A stretch of DNA of 64,000 nt from an uncultured Flavobacteriales bacterium (GCA_943788405.1 CALSQD010000001.1:248001-312000), one strand, 5' to 3'; counted from the stretch's first letter, positions 9,212 to 18,666 are shown. Made by a program: numbers and translations. The notes: generated by a model from the letters alone, not told the origin.

Positions 9212-9919
9212 ATGGCAAAAGTTGCACTTATAACAGGTACAGGTGGCGGTATTGGTAAAGCAGTTACTGAACTTCTGCTTGCAGAAGACTATATAGTATA
9301 TGGCTATTCCCGAACAAATAAGATTAATCATCCTAATTTTAACTTTACCTCAATTGATTTAAGCGATCTTTCCAAAGTTAGTACTTTAGTATTACCTACT
9401 ATTAATACGGATGAGGTATTGCTTATAAATAATGCCGCTACAATTGGCACTATTGTTCCTTTTGATAAAAAGCAAACTAATGATATCATTCAAGAGTACA
9501 ACCTTAACTTAGTTGCCCCTACTATATTATGTAGGAAATTTATTACCACTTATCCTGATGATAAAAAGCTACTCATTAATATAGGATCGGGTGCAGCCAA
9601 TAGCTCTATTCCTTCTTGGAGTACCTACTGTGCAACAAAGTCAGGGCTAGATATGCTTACCCAGGTAATTGCTGATGAAAAACATAAAAACCTAACTGTG
9701 TTTTCTGTGCACCCAGGAATAGTAGATACTAATATGCAGAAAACCATACGGGAAACAGAAGCCCATTTATTCCCATTATTGAGCAAATTTACAGCCTATC
9801 ACAACAACAATGAGCTAGAAACAACAACAATTGCTGCTCAAAAGCTCTATTATATTATACAAAATTTTAGCGAATTCACCAAAAATATCCTCTCAATTCG
9901 TGATGTTAACTTAAATTAG
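9212..9919 (+). CDS. SDR family oxidoreductase
   Basis: A short-chain dehydrogenase/reductase of 235 residues. The nucleotide motif ITGTGGGIGKA is at residues 7-17, NNAA at about 83-86, the catalytic Ser in IGSGA and YCATK (YxxxK) near residue 143-147. It resembles the sepiapterin/benzil-reductase-like branch of the family; the substrate is unknown. It begins directly after the stop of the metB-like gene with no spacer, so it depends on the same promoter. Confidence 0.88.
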   Translation: MAKVALITGTGGGIGKAVTELLLAEDYIVYGYSRTNKINHPNFNFTSIDLSDLSKVSTLVLPTINTDEVLLINNAATIGTIVPFDKKQTNDIIQEYNLNLVAPTILCRKFITTYPDDKKLLINIGSGAANSSIPSWSTYCATKSGLDMLTQVIADEKHKNLTVFSVHPGIVDTNMQKTIRETEAHLFPLLSKFTAYHNNNELETTTIAAQKLYYIIQNFSEFTKNILSIRDVNLN

Positions 9920-10175
9920 GTGTTTTCTTCCTTTTTTATAGAAAAATACACCCTTTACAACTGTATATCAATAAGTTATAAGGATTTGTAATTTTTAACA
10001 AGTTTATGTTTAAAACCATAGACTTTTACTTATCTAAAAAACACTAAAAATTAATTTAATCTTTTGTCTTTCAGTAAGTTAAGCTTTATATTGATTATTA
10101 AAAAATCAATTTTAATAAAAACCCCATTCTAAAAGAAAAAAAGTGGAAATCATTCAAAACAAAGCAATTATGTTC
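9920..10175. other. AT-rich intergenic region
   Basis: No gene of plausible size on either strand. An imperfect inverted repeat just after the SDR stop (GGTGT around 9919-9923 with ACACC around 9948-9952) could be a weak terminator. The rest is A/T-rich with no repeat structure I could recognise. Confidence 0.4.
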
Positions 10176-10183
10176 TAAGTTTG
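10176..10183 (+). promoter_or_regulatory. -7 box (TAAGTTTG)
   Basis: TAAGTTTG overlaps the TTG that would be the longest possible start (10181) of the next gene and so supports the ATG at 10214. Confidence 0.4.
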
Positions 10184-10213
10184 GCATCAGTATTAACCAA
10201 ATTATTTTTTATT

Positions 10214-10441
10214 ATGGACAATGTATTTAAGTATTTCAATGGCTTTTTTAAAGGCTTAACAGGTTTAATCATGACAGTTTTAGGACTAGGTGTAGCAGTA
10301 GAAATCCTTTTTGGAGGAGGTGCTATGTTTGGAATGACTGTGATTGACAATGTAATGGCAGTTATTAACGGACTTGGTGGAGCTGGGTTCGGAGGATTAG
10401 TTGGATTATTAGTTTTATTCTCGCTTTTAACTAGCAAGTAA
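10214..10441 (+). CDS. Small two-helix membrane protein
   Basis: 75 residues from the ATG at 10214. Two hydrophobic, glycine-rich helices (about 12-35 and 50-72) with VLGLGVAVEILFGGG and GLGGAGFGGLVGLLVL. No family recognised. It aligns along its length with the 72-residue gene at 10534 (the same LGV-V-LLxG turn and a closing VLxLL helix), so the two are diverged tandem copies. A strong terminator follows, giving each copy its own transcript. Confidence 0.6.
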   Translation: MDNVFKYFNGFFKGLTGLIMTVLGLGVAVEILFGGGAMFGMTVIDNVMAVINGLGGAGFGGLVGLLVLFSLLTSK

Positions 10442-10462
10442 GATTAATTAGATGTACTATAT

Positions 10463-10500
10463 AAAATAGCCCTGCTTAACCGTAGGGCTATTTTGTTTTA
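10463..10500 (+). terminator. Rho-independent terminator
   Basis: An 11-bp perfect stem (10463-10473 with 10484-10494) with core TAGCCCT/AGGGCTA, a 10-base loop, then TTTTGTTTTA. It ends the transcript of the first small membrane-protein gene. Confidence 0.85.
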
Positions 10501-10506
10501 ATAACT

Positions 10507-10514
10507 TATATTTG
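10507..10514 (+). promoter_or_regulatory. -7 box (TATATTTG)
   Basis: TATATTTG, 19 bases before the ATG at 10534 and just after the terminator, so the second small gene has its own promoter. Confidence 0.45.
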
Positions 10515-10533
10515 ACCACATCAAACTAATCAG

Positions 10534-10752
10534 ATGAAAAAACTATTTACTAAACTAAAGCAAAGCATAACTGATATTACAGCTACAGCACTTACCTTCC
10601 TATGTTTAGGGGTTATTGTTCAGCTACTTATTGGTGATGATATTTTGGGTTGGGATCCTGTTGGCAACATACAAGATGCCGGAAGTTCCTTTATTGGAGT
10701 TATTGCCCTAGTAGTATTGTACTTACTCTTTATTGATAAAAAAGCAGAATAG
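10534..10752 (+). CDS. Small two-helix membrane protein (paralogue of 10214-10441)
   Basis: 72 residues: a short basic N terminus (MKKLFTKLK), a helix (about 17-32, LTFLCLGVIVQLLIG), a polar loop (DDILGWDPVGNIQDAG) and a second helix (about 53-67). It is related to the preceding small gene by position of the helices and the LGV-V-LL-G pattern. Function unknown. It ends 1 base from polA, which is convergent. Confidence 0.6.
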   Translation: MKKLFTKLKQSITDITATALTFLCLGVIVQLLIGDDILGWDPVGNIQDAGSSFIGVIALVVLYLLFIDKKAE

Positions 10753-10753
10753 A

Positions 10754-13531
10754 TTAATGGGCTTCAAGCCAATTTAATCCTTCACCAATATCAACTGTTA
10801 AAGGGACTTTAAGTGTAACTGCTTGCTCCATTTTTTCCTTTACAAGCGCTTTCAATTCTTCTGATTCGCTATTATGCATATCAAAAACCAATTCATCATG
10901 CACTTGCAATAACATTTTGGATTGCATGTCTCTTTTATCCATTTCTTGCTGAACATCAATCATTGCTTTTTTTACAATATCAGCAGCCGACCCTTGTATA
11001 GGAGCATTAATTGCATTTCGTTCTGCCACTGAACGCATTACTGCATTTCTAGAATTAATATCGTTCAGATACCTTCTTCTTCCCATTACAGTTTCAACAT
11101 ATTCCTTTTCACGCGCTTGTTCAATTGACCAGTCCATATACTCTTTAACCTTAGGGAACTGCTCAAAATAATTATCAATAATCACTTTCGCTTCAGTTCT
11201 ACTCACTCCAATATTTTGTGCTAATCCAAAAGCTGAAATCCCATAAATAATTCCAAAATTCACGGCTTTTGCCTTTGAACGCATTTCTCTATCCACATCC
11301 TCAACAGGTACTTTATACACCTTTGCTGCTGTTGCTGAATGGATATCAACCCCATTATTAAAAGCGGTAAGCATTCCCTCATCTTTACTTAAACTTGCCA
11401 TAATCCTTAGCTCAATCTGGGAATAATCAGCAGCCATTAAAGTATAATTTTTATCTCTTGGAATAAATGCCTCACGCACTTTCATTCCTCTTTTAGTTCG
11501 GATTGGAATATTTTGTAAGTTAGGGTTTACAGATGACAAACGACCTGTTGCAGCAACCGATTGATTAAAGGTAGTATGTATTCTTTTAGTAGTTGAATTT
11601 ACTATTTCCGGCAAGGCATCAACATAAGTAGATAATAATTTTTTTACTGCTCTAAAATTTAAAATCTCATCAACTATTGGATGACTATCCTTCAACTTTA
11701 ACAATGTTTCTTCTGAAGTAGAAAATTGTCCTGACTTTGTTTTTTTAGGCTTTTTACTCAATTCCATTTTTACAAATAGAATCTCTCCCATTTGCTTTGG
11801 TGACGCAATATTAAATTCTTCACCAGCAAACTCATGAATTTTTTTTGTTTGAAGCGCTAGCTCATTCGTCAATTCAATACTGTATTTATTAAGCATCTCA
11901 ACATCCAAAGCAATTCCCTCATTTTCAATTTTTGCTAAAACTATACTTAACGGAATTTCAACATCTGTAAATAAATCCCATACCCCAACCTCCTTCAATT
12001 CTTTTTCAAAAATAGCTGCAAGATTAAAAATCATTGAAGCTTGCTCTGCTGAAAAATCAGTTATTAATTCCGGGTTTAAAGAAGATAATTTAACTTTTGT
12101 TTTCCCTTTCCCAATAACTGATTGCTCTTCAATCATTATTTTATTCAGGTAATTATCTGAAATAATATCCAAGGCATGGCGCATATCAGGGTGTAATAAA
12201 TAATGTGCTATCTCAACATCAAACAAAGTACCTAAAACTTCAATTCCCTCCCTTGACAATACTTTAATTGCAAATTTTAAATCATAGCCAATTTTATGGA
12301 TAGCTGAATTTTCAAATAGTGATTTTATTAATTCCTTAGTATCTTTATTAAATGGAATATAAAATCCATTATCATTTGTATGACTCAAAGAAAAACCAAC
12401 AATGTTAGTAGTTAAAGCTTCTTTTGTATTTGTAATAATTTGAAAAGAAAATTTACCTTTTTTTTCAATTTCTGATTTTAACTGACTTAATTTATTAGGA
12501 TCAGTTATCAATTCAAAATTAGTGCTTTTAACCACAATAGCCTCCTCCTTTGTTGGCTGAGAAAATAAATCAAATTGAGCAGTAGGTTCTGCTGCTGGTA
12601 ATTTTTTAATCGTTTTTTTCTCTATCTGCTCTTTTGGCTTATCAGGTTTTGGGCTACTCCCAAGTATTCTAGGTAATATGGTTTTAAACTCTAATTCTTC
12701 AAATAAAGAAATTATCTTTTCTTCATTTTTTGGTTCCATGCGCATTGCATCTGCATCAAAATCAATTGGCACATCTGTAATAATTGTAACTAATTTTTTA
12801 CACAATAATCCTATTTCTTCTGATGCCTCAACCTTCTCCTTCATTTTCCCTTTTAGCTCATGCGAATTAGCAAAAAGACCTTCCATTGACCCATATTGCT
12901 TTAAAAATTTCTGAGCTGTTTTTTTTCCTATTCCTGGAATTCCTGGAATATTATCAGCAGTATCTCCCATCATTCCCAAATAATCAATTACTTGATCCAC
13001 TCTTTGGATATCAAATTTTTCCAATACTTCTGGTATCCCCCAAACAGCTGTTGGCTGCCATTTATTTCCTGGGCGATACATAAAAATATTTTCAGTTACC
13101 AATTGTGCAAAATCCTTATCAGAAGTCATCATATAGGTTTGGAAACCTTCTTGTTCAGCTTTTCTTGCTAATGTTCCAATCACATCATCTGCCTCATATC
13201 CATCCATATATAACTTGGGGATATTAAAAGCCTCTAGCAAGGTATCAATATAAGGCAATGCATCACGCAAACCATCAGGCATAGCCTCCCTGTGAGCTTT
13301 ATATTCAGGATAATCAACATGCCTTTGTGTTGGTTTTTTTCTATCAAAAACAACTGCAATATGGCTTGGTTTTTCTTTTTTAATTACCTCATTTAATGTA
13401 TTTACAAAACCAAATACTGCTGAGGTATCTAAACCTTTTGAATTTATTCTGGGATTTTTAGCGAATGCAAAATAGGCTCTATATATTAAGGCAAATGCAT
13501 CTAAAAGGAAAAGTTTTTTTTCTGATTTCAT
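10754..13531 (-). CDS. polA: DNA polymerase I, proofreading domain lacking catalytic residues
   Basis: 925-residue DNA polymerase I for Okazaki-fragment processing and repair. The 5'-3' nuclease domain (about 1-290) keeps its acidic residues (DAFALIYRAYFAF, DGYEADDVIGT, TSDKDFAQLV, GMMGDTADNIPGIPGIGKKTA). The polymerase domain has motif A ADYSQIELR (701-709), motif B (RSKAKAVNFGIIYG) and VHDEL. The middle 3'-5' exonuclease-fold domain (about 335-515) has lost the DEDD residues: FSFQIITN (361-368) replaces FDTET, DLKFA replaces LKYD (A421), and FSAEQ (Q497) replaces YxxED. It is therefore predicted not to proofread, like Taq polymerase. Confidence 0.96.
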   Translation of the reverse strand: MKSEKKLFLLDAFALIYRAYFAFAKNPRINSKGLDTSAVFGFVNTLNEVIKKEKPSHIAVVFDRKKPTQRHVDYPEYKAHREAMPDGLRDALPYIDTLLEAFNIPKLYMDGYEADDVIGTLARKAEQEGFQTYMMTSDKDFAQLVTENIFMYRPGNKWQPTAVWGIPEVLEKFDIQRVDQVIDYLGMMGDTADNIPGIPGIGKKTAQKFLKQYGSMEGLFANSHELKGKMKEKVEASEEIGLLCKKLVTIITDVPIDFDADAMRMEPKNEEKIISLFEELEFKTILPRILGSSPKPDKPKEQIEKKTIKKLPAAEPTAQFDLFSQPTKEEAIVVKSTNFELITDPNKLSQLKSEIEKKGKFSFQIITNTKEALTTNIVGFSLSHTNDNGFYIPFNKDTKELIKSLFENSAIHKIGYDLKFAIKVLSREGIEVLGTLFDVEIAHYLLHPDMRHALDIISDNYLNKIMIEEQSVIGKGKTKVKLSSLNPELITDFSAEQASMIFNLAAIFEKELKEVGVWDLFTDVEIPLSIVLAKIENEGIALDVEMLNKYSIELTNELALQTKKIHEFAGEEFNIASPKQMGEILFVKMELSKKPKKTKSGQFSTSEETLLKLKDSHPIVDEILNFRAVKKLLSTYVDALPEIVNSTTKRIHTTFNQSVAATGRLSSVNPNLQNIPIRTKRGMKVREAFIPRDKNYTLMAADYSQIELRIMASLSKDEGMLTAFNNGVDIHSATAAKVYKVPVEDVDREMRSKAKAVNFGIIYGISAFGLAQNIGVSRTEAKVIIDNYFEQFPKVKEYMDWSIEQAREKEYVETVMGRRRYLNDINSRNAVMRSVAERNAINAPIQGSAADIVKKAMIDVQQEMDKRDMQSKMLLQVHDELVFDMHNSESEELKALVKEKMEQAVTLKVPLTVDIGEGLNWLEAH

Positions 13532-13603
13532 CTTTCGTAAAAATACAATTTATTGCGTTATTTAATATGTAAATGATTACTTTTATTGCATCAATAAACA
13601 AGT

Positions 13604-14275
13604 ATGAACAAAACAGAACGAAAAGAATTATTTGGGGTTTTATTTATCCCTTTCTTATTTTTACTTTTAATGTGGATTGTTAAAATTATTGAACTTAATT
13701 TCAATATTTCATTCGTTAGTTATGGCGTATATCCACAAAGTTTAAGCGGACTAAAAGGCATCTTTTTTTCTCCTTTTATACATAAAGACTTTGCCCATTT
13801 AATTAATAATAGCTATCCAATAATAATTTTAGGCGGGATGCTTTTTACTATGTATCGAAAAATTGCTCCTCAATTATTTTTGTGGTTATTTTTCATATCA
13901 GGCTTTTGGCTTTGGATTATTGGCCGACCTTCTTTTCATATTGGTGCAAGTGGAATTATTTATGCCTTAGCCTCTTTTTTATTGGTGAGCGGTTTTATTC
14001 GAAAAAACCCAAAATTATCAGCCGTTTCCATGATGGTCATATTTCTTTACGGATCAATGATTTGGGGAGTACTCCCAACAAAACAAGCAATTTCATGGGA
14101 AGGACATCTAGCAGGGCTATTAGCAGGAATTTTAGTGGCACTTTTTTACAAAAATGAAGGTCCTAAACGCAAAAAATACCAATGGGAAATTGATGAAGAA
14201 ATAGAAGCTGAATTATTAAAAAATAATCAACAAGACTTTTACTACACTTTAAAAAATGAAGATAAACCTAATTAA
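13604..14275 (+). CDS. Rhomboid family intramembrane serine protease
   Basis: 223 residues with six or more hydrophobic segments. The rhomboid dyad is present: Ser116 in GASG and His168 in GHLAGLLAG. The HLINN motif (residues 65-69) on the earlier helix supplies the oxyanion-side His and Asn. A charged cytosolic tail follows (about 184-223). It cleaves membrane proteins within the bilayer; substrates are unknown. The 3' end overlaps the convergent DUF2061 gene by 4 bases. Confidence 0.9.
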   Translation: MNKTERKELFGVLFIPFLFLLLMWIVKIIELNFNISFVSYGVYPQSLSGLKGIFFSPFIHKDFAHLINNSYPIIILGGMLFTMYRKIAPQLFLWLFFISGFWLWIIGRPSFHIGASGIIYALASFLLVSGFIRKNPKLSAVSMMVIFLYGSMIWGVLPTKQAISWEGHLAGLLAGILVALFYKNEGPKRKKYQWEIDEEIEAELLKNNQQDFYYTLKNEDKPN

Positions 14276-14523
14276 ACTTTAGGTGGCTTTATAACACCCC
14301 AATTAGAAGCAAACCATGTTCTTTCATGGAAATAATAAAATATTAACTTTGCTACCCTATCAAGGGCAACTAACCATCCAACTGAACTTTTATCAAGTGG
14401 TTCAAATCCAAAATAGGGAGGTAAATATGACAATATAAAAAATGTTGTCGTCATTGCCAATAGGTTCCAGCTGATTGCTTTTAAGAAGTGTCTTCTTTTT
14501 CTAATAATTACTTTTTTACTCAT
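14272..14523 (-). CDS. DUF2061 family membrane protein
   Basis: About 83 residues from the ATG at 14523 (MSKKVIIRK). It shows the DUF2061 signature: KAISWNLLAMTTTFFILSYL, an ALDRVAKLIFYYFHERTW block and two hydrophobic helices. Function unknown; members are often found beside sulfur-assimilation genes, which is not the case here. The frame is open to 14565, but a minus-strand TATATTTG box at 14543-14550 lies inside that extension. Confidence 0.85.
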   Translation of the reverse strand: MSKKVIIRKRRHFLKAISWNLLAMTTTFFILSYLPPYFGFEPLDKSSVGWLVALDRVAKLIFYYFHERTWFASNWGVIKPPKV

Positions 14524-14542
14524 TTTTTTACTTTTCGGATGA

Positions 14543-14550
14543 CAAATATA
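14543..14550 (-). promoter_or_regulatory. -7 box for the DUF2061 gene
   Basis: Minus-strand TATATTTG, 19 bases upstream of the chosen ATG at 14523. Confidence 0.4.
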
Positions 14551-14577
14551 GGAAAATATCTGCACAAAAATACATGC

Positions 14578-14606
14578 TTGTATTTGAGTGAAAAAATGTA
14601 TTTTCG
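14578..14606 (+). promoter_or_regulatory. Promoter of lepA (-33 TTG, -7 TATTTTCG)
   Basis: TTG at 14578-14580 and TATTTTCG at 14599-14606 are 18 bases apart. This fits the Bacteroidota TTG/TAnnTTTG promoter with one mismatch. The ATG at 14613 comes 6 bases later, so the mRNA is nearly leaderless. Confidence 0.55.
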
Positions 14607-14612
14607 CACCTC

Positions 14613-16403
14613 ATGAAAAAAATTAGAAATTTTTGCATTATTGCACACATTGACCATGGTAAATCTACTTTGGCTGACAGGTTATTAGAATTTACTGGAG
14701 CTGTTACTGAACGAGAAGCTGAAGCTCAGTTGCTAGATAATATGGATCTTGAAAAAGAAAGAGGAATTACCATTAAAAGTCATGCTATACAAATGGAATA
14801 TACTTACAAAGGGGAAGAGTATATTTTGAATTTAATTGACACTCCTGGGCATGTTGATTTTTCTTATGAAGTTTCTCGTTCCATTGCGGCATGTGAAGGT
14901 GCTTTACTTATTGTTGATGCTGCTCAAGGGATTCAAGCACAAACTATTTCCAATCTTTATTTGGCATTGGAACATGATTTAGAGATTATTCCAGTGTTGA
15001 ATAAAATTGACTTGCCTTCAGCTGAGCCTGAAGTGGTTAAGGATCAAATTATTGATTTAATTGACTGTAAAGATGAAGATATTATTCCTGCAAGTGCAAA
15101 AACAGGAATTGGAATTGAAGATATATTAGCTGCAATTATTGAGCGAGTTCCTCATCCTGAAGGAGATGTAGAAGCTCCTTTACAGGCCATGATTTTTGAC
15201 TCTGTTTACAATACTTTTAGAGGGATTGAGGCATATTTCAAAATCATAAATGGTGAAATTAAAAAAGGTCAAGAAGTGCAATTTATGGCAACTGATATGA
15301 AATATCATGCAGATGAAATTGGAGCATTAAGACTAAAACAGTTTCCTAAAAAAAGCATGAAAGCTGGAGAGGTTGGTTATATTATTTCTGGAATAAAAGA
15401 CGCAAGAGAGGTAAAAGTAGGAGATACAATTACTACTGCTGAAAACCCTGCAACAGAAGCTATTCAAGGATTTGAAGAAGTAAAACCTATGGTCTTTGCA
15501 GGAATCTATCCTGTAGATACTGAGGATTTTGAGGAGTTAAGAACCTCAATGGAAAAATTGCAACTAAATGATGCTTCCCTCACCTATGCACCTGAATCTT
15601 CTGCTGCACTTGGTTTTGGTTTTAGATGTGGTTTCTTAGGAATGCTTCACATGGAAATTATACAAGAACGATTAGAGCGTGAGTTTAACATGACAGTTAT
15701 TACAACTGTACCTAATGTATCATATTTTGCATACACTAGGAAAGGGGAAAAGTTAGAAATTCACAACCCTACCGATTATCCTGACCCAAGTATTTTGGAG
15801 AGTGTAGAAGAACCTTATATCCGAGCGCAAATCATTACAAAAGCTGACTTTATAGGTCCTGTAATGACACTTTGTATCTCAAAAAGAGGAGAATTAACCA
15901 ACCAAGTTTATTTAACAACAGATAGGGTTGAACTTACTTTTGAAATGCCACTAGGAGAAATTGTTTTTGATTTTTACGATAAATTAAAATCGGTATCTAA
16001 AGGATATGCTTCATTCGATTATTACCCAATTGAGTACAGAACTTCCGTTTTAGCAAAGTTGGATATTCTGTTAAATGGCGATCCTGTTGATGCCTTATCT
16101 GCATTGGTACACAAAACAAACTCCTATGCTTTAGGGAAAAAATTATGCGCTAAATTGAAGGAATTAATTCCAAGACAGCAATTTGATATTGCAATACAAT
16201 CAGCAATTGGATCAAAAATTATATCAAGAGAAACTGTAAAAGCACTTAGGAAAGATGTTACCGCAAAATGTTATGGAGGGGATATCTCAAGAAAAAGAAA
16301 ACTTTTAGAAAAACAGAAAAAAGGTAAGAAAAGAATGAGGCAAGTAGGAAATGTTGAAATTCCTCAAAATGCTTTTATGGCTGTTTTAAAATTAGATGAT
16401 TAA
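14613..16403 (+). CDS. lepA: Elongation factor 4 (LepA)
   Basis: LepA/EF4, a ribosome-associated GTPase that affects stalled or mis-translocated ribosomes. 596 residues, the usual length. The G1 motif [10 protein letters not shown]3 DTPGHVDF and G4 NKID are visible, followed by domain II, the EF-G-like domains and the LepA-specific C-terminal domain (KAKCYGGD-type sequence and [22 protein letters not shown]). yebC follows by 10 bases. Confidence 0.98.
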   Translation: MKKIRNFCIIAHIDHGKSTLADRLLEFTGAVTEREAEAQLLDNMDLEKERGITIKSHAIQMEYTYKGEEYILNLIDTPGHVDFSYEVSRSIAACEGALLIVDAAQGIQAQTISNLYLALEHDLEIIPVLNKIDLPSAEPEVVKDQIIDLIDCKDEDIIPASAKTGIGIEDILAAIIERVPHPEGDVEAPLQAMIFDSVYNTFRGIEAYFKIINGEIKKGQEVQFMATDMKYHADEIGALRLKQFPKKSMKAGEVGYIISGIKDAREVKVGDTITTAENPATEAIQGFEEVKPMVFAGIYPVDTEDFEELRTSMEKLQLNDASLTYAPESSAALGFGFRCGFLGMLHMEIIQERLEREFNMTVITTVPNVSYFAYTRKGEKLEIHNPTDYPDPSILESVEEPYIRAQIITKADFIGPVMTLCISKRGELTNQVYLTTDRVELTFEMPLGEIVFDFYDKLKSVSKGYASFDYYPIEYRTSVLAKLDILLNGDPVDALSALVHKTNSYALGKKLCAKLKELIPRQQFDIAIQSAIGSKIISRETVKALRKDVTAKCYGGDISRKRKLLEKQKKGKKRMRQVGNVEIPQNAFMAVLKLDD

Positions 16404-16413
16404 ACGATAAATT

Positions 16414-17163
16414 ATGGGAAGAGCATTTGAATTCAGGAAAGCTAGAAAAATGAAAAGGTGGTCGAAAATGGCCAAAACTTTTACTCGAATAGGAAAGGAT
16501 ATTGTAATGGCTGTGAAAGATGGCGGACCTGATCCTGATACAAACTCTAGGCTAAGACAAATAATGCAAAATGCTAAGGCAGCCAATATGCCAAAGGATA
16601 ATGTTTTGCGTGCTATTAAAAAAGCAAGTGACAAGGATACAGCTAATTATGAGGAAATGTCATTGGAAGGATATGCTGTTCATGGGATTGCTGTTTTTGT
16701 AGATTGCGCAAGTAACAATAATAACCGTACAGTTGCTGATGTACGTTCTTATTTTAGTAAGTGTGATGGTGCAATGGGAACAAATGGTTCTTTAGAATTT
16801 ATTTTTGATCGTAAAGGAGTTTTCACGATTGACCCTGATAATGTTAGTATTGAAATTGAGGAGTTAGAGATGGAACTTATTGATGGCGGTTTGGAAGAAC
16901 TTGAAGTTGATGAGGAGGCAGTAACGATTTACTGTGAATATGCCGACTTTAACAATATGCAAACAAAATTAGAGGAGCTTGGAATTGAAATTAAGAACTC
17001 TGAATTACAAAGAATACCAAATAATTTCAAAACTATAAGTGCTGAACAAGCAGAAAAAGTATTGAAGTTATTAGATTTACTAGAAGAAAATGATGATGTC
17101 CAACAAGTATTCCATAATATGGAATTAACGGAGGAAATCTTAACTGCTATGGATAGCGAATAA
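16414..17163 (+). CDS. YebC/PmpR family protein
   Basis: YebC/PmpR family, described as a transcriptional regulator and more recently linked to translation of difficult sequences. 249 residues, slightly longer than usual. MGRAFEFRKARKMKRWSKMA is the Bacteroidota form of the N terminus. GPDPDTNSRLRQIMQNAKAANMPKDNV and YEGYA/NRTVADVR-type motifs follow. Its position directly after lepA agrees with a translational role. Confidence 0.93.
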   Translation: MGRAFEFRKARKMKRWSKMAKTFTRIGKDIVMAVKDGGPDPDTNSRLRQIMQNAKAANMPKDNVLRAIKKASDKDTANYEEMSLEGYAVHGIAVFVDCASNNNNRTVADVRSYFSKCDGAMGTNGSLEFIFDRKGVFTIDPDNVSIEIEELEMELIDGGLEELEVDEEAVTIYCEYADFNNMQTKLEELGIEIKNSELQRIPNNFKTISAEQAEKVLKLLDLLEENDDVQQVFHNMELTEEILTAMDSE

Positions 17164-17172
17164 AAATATAGA

Positions 17173-18444
17173 ATGAACGTATTAATACTAGGAAGCGGAG
17201 GAAGAGAGCATGCATTTGCATGGAAAATTGCAAAAAGCAGTTCATGTAATCAATTATTTATTGCGCCAGGAAATGCAGGAACAGCACAAGTTGGAACTAA
17301 TTTAAATATTGGAGTAAATGATTTTAGAAGCATTAAAGATTTTGTACTTGCTGAAAATATTGAGCTTGTAGTTGTAGGCCCAGAAGACCCGCTTGTAAAT
17401 GGAATTTACAACTTCTTTAAAGAAGATGAGCAATTAAAAAACATCTCCCTTATTGGCCCTTCAAAGGAAGGCGCACAACTAGAAGGCAGTAAGGAATTTG
17501 CAAAGGAATTTATGTTTAGGCACAATATCCCTACTGCAAAATATCAAGCATTTACAAAAGAAAATTTAGCAGATGGCTATACTTTTTTAGAAAGCTTAGA
17601 AGCACCTTATGTGTTAAAAGCAGATGGGCTAGCAGCAGGAAAAGGAGTTTTAATCTTAAATGATTTGCAAGAAGCGAAAGATGAATTAAAAGCTATGGTA
17701 GCTGATGCAAAATTCGGAACAGCATCATCAACAGTAGTAATTGAAGAATTTTTAGACGGAATTGAACTTTCTGTTTTCGTTTTAACGGATGGTGATTCCT
17801 ATAAAATTCTTCCTTCAGCTAAGGATTATAAAAGAATTGGAGAAGGAGATACAGGACTAAACACTGGAGGTATGGGGGCTATTTCTCCTGTGCCTTTTGG
17901 CGATAGGTTCTATATTGAAAAAGTAGAAAGAGAAATTATAAAACCAACTGTTGAGGGGCTAAAAAAAGATAATATTGAGTATAAAGGGTTCATCTTTATC
18001 GGGCTGATTAATGTTAAAGGAGAGCCAAAAGTAATTGAGTATAATGTGCGTATGGGTGATCCTGAAACGGAAGTTGTTATTCCTAGAATAAAATCAGATT
18101 TACTAAACCTATTAAAAGGTATTGGGGATGGAACTTTCAGTGAAAAAGATTTGGATATTACGGAAGAAGCAGCAACTACAGTAATGTTAGTTTCAGGAGG
18201 ATACCCTGAAGCTTATGAAAAAGGAAAAGAAATTAGTGGGATTGAAGATGTAACTGAGAGCATAGTATTTCATGCAGGAACAAAACAAGATGACGGAACA
18301 ATAAAAACAAATGGAGGAAGAGTTATTGCCCTAACTTCATTTGGAGAAAACATGAATGAAGCACTAGAAAAATCATTTGAAAGTGCTGAAAAAATATCCT
18401 TTGAAGGTAAGTATTACCGAAAAGATATTGGTTTTGATTTATGA
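17173..18444 (+). CDS. purD: Phosphoribosylamine-glycine ligase
   Basis: PurD (GAR synthetase) catalyses the second step of purine synthesis. 423 residues. Visible are NVLILGSGGREHAFAWK, GPEDPLVNGI, the ATP-grasp region (KADGLAAGKGV, NTGGMGAISP) and EYNVRMGDPETEVVIPR. It is 9 bases after yebC, and its 3' end overlaps the convergent small gene at 18439 by 6 bases. Confidence 0.97.
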   Translation: MNVLILGSGGREHAFAWKIAKSSSCNQLFIAPGNAGTAQVGTNLNIGVNDFRSIKDFVLAENIELVVVGPEDPLVNGIYNFFKEDEQLKNISLIGPSKEGAQLEGSKEFAKEFMFRHNIPTAKYQAFTKENLADGYTFLESLEAPYVLKADGLAAGKGVLILNDLQEAKDELKAMVADAKFGTASSTVVIEEFLDGIELSVFVLTDGDSYKILPSAKDYKRIGEGDTGLNTGGMGAISPVPFGDRFYIEKVEREIIKPTVEGLKKDNIEYKGFIFIGLINVKGEPKVIEYNVRMGDPETEVVIPRIKSDLLNLLKGIGDGTFSEKDLDITEEAATTVMLVSGGYPEAYEKGKEISGIEDVTESIVFHAGTKQDDGTIKTNGGRVIALTSFGENMNEALEKSFESAEKISFEGKYYRKDIGFDL

Positions 18445-18615
18445 TGAAGTGTGTTCCTCTCCGTCTTTTCTGTGCTTAAGCATTTGAGCTGTCCATAGCA
18501 TTAAGAATGCAAAGATTACTACAATATAAATATAGTTAATCGTATTTCCAACTGCTTCAACACCATTAAAAACTATACCAAAAAAATCGCCAATTGCATA
18601 AAATATATCCCTCAT
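18439..18615 (-). CDS. Small membrane protein (DUF6341-like)
   Basis: A 58-codon gene: ATG 18613-18615, stop at 18439. The protein starts MRDIFYAIGDFFG, has one hydrophobic helix (about 29-42, YIYIVVIFAFLMLW) and a charged tail (KHRKDGEEHTSS). In flavobacteria a small DUF6341 protein sits between purD and a DUF6427 gene, as here; this assignment is from memory of gene order and shape. A minus-strand TAAATTTG box at 18640-18647 supports independent expression. Confidence 0.6.
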   Translation of the reverse strand: MRDIFYAIGDFFGIVFNGVEAVGNTINYIYIVVIFAFLMLWTAQMLKHRKDGEEHTSS

Positions 18616-18639
18616 AATTTTTGTTTTAATTTACTGAGG

Positions 18640-18647
18640 CAAATTTA
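18640..18647 (-). promoter_or_regulatory. -7 box for the small DUF6341-like gene
   Basis: Minus-strand TAAATTTG, 24 bases upstream of the ATG at 18615. Confidence 0.4.
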
Positions 18648-18666
18648 ATTATTTTTAGAGAATACA

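Noticed and set aside
10168-10437. Minus-strand 89-codon frame opposite the small membrane gene
   Set aside because: Pro/Thr-rich translation is the complement of a glycine-rich membrane gene with a promoter and a terminator on the plus strand.
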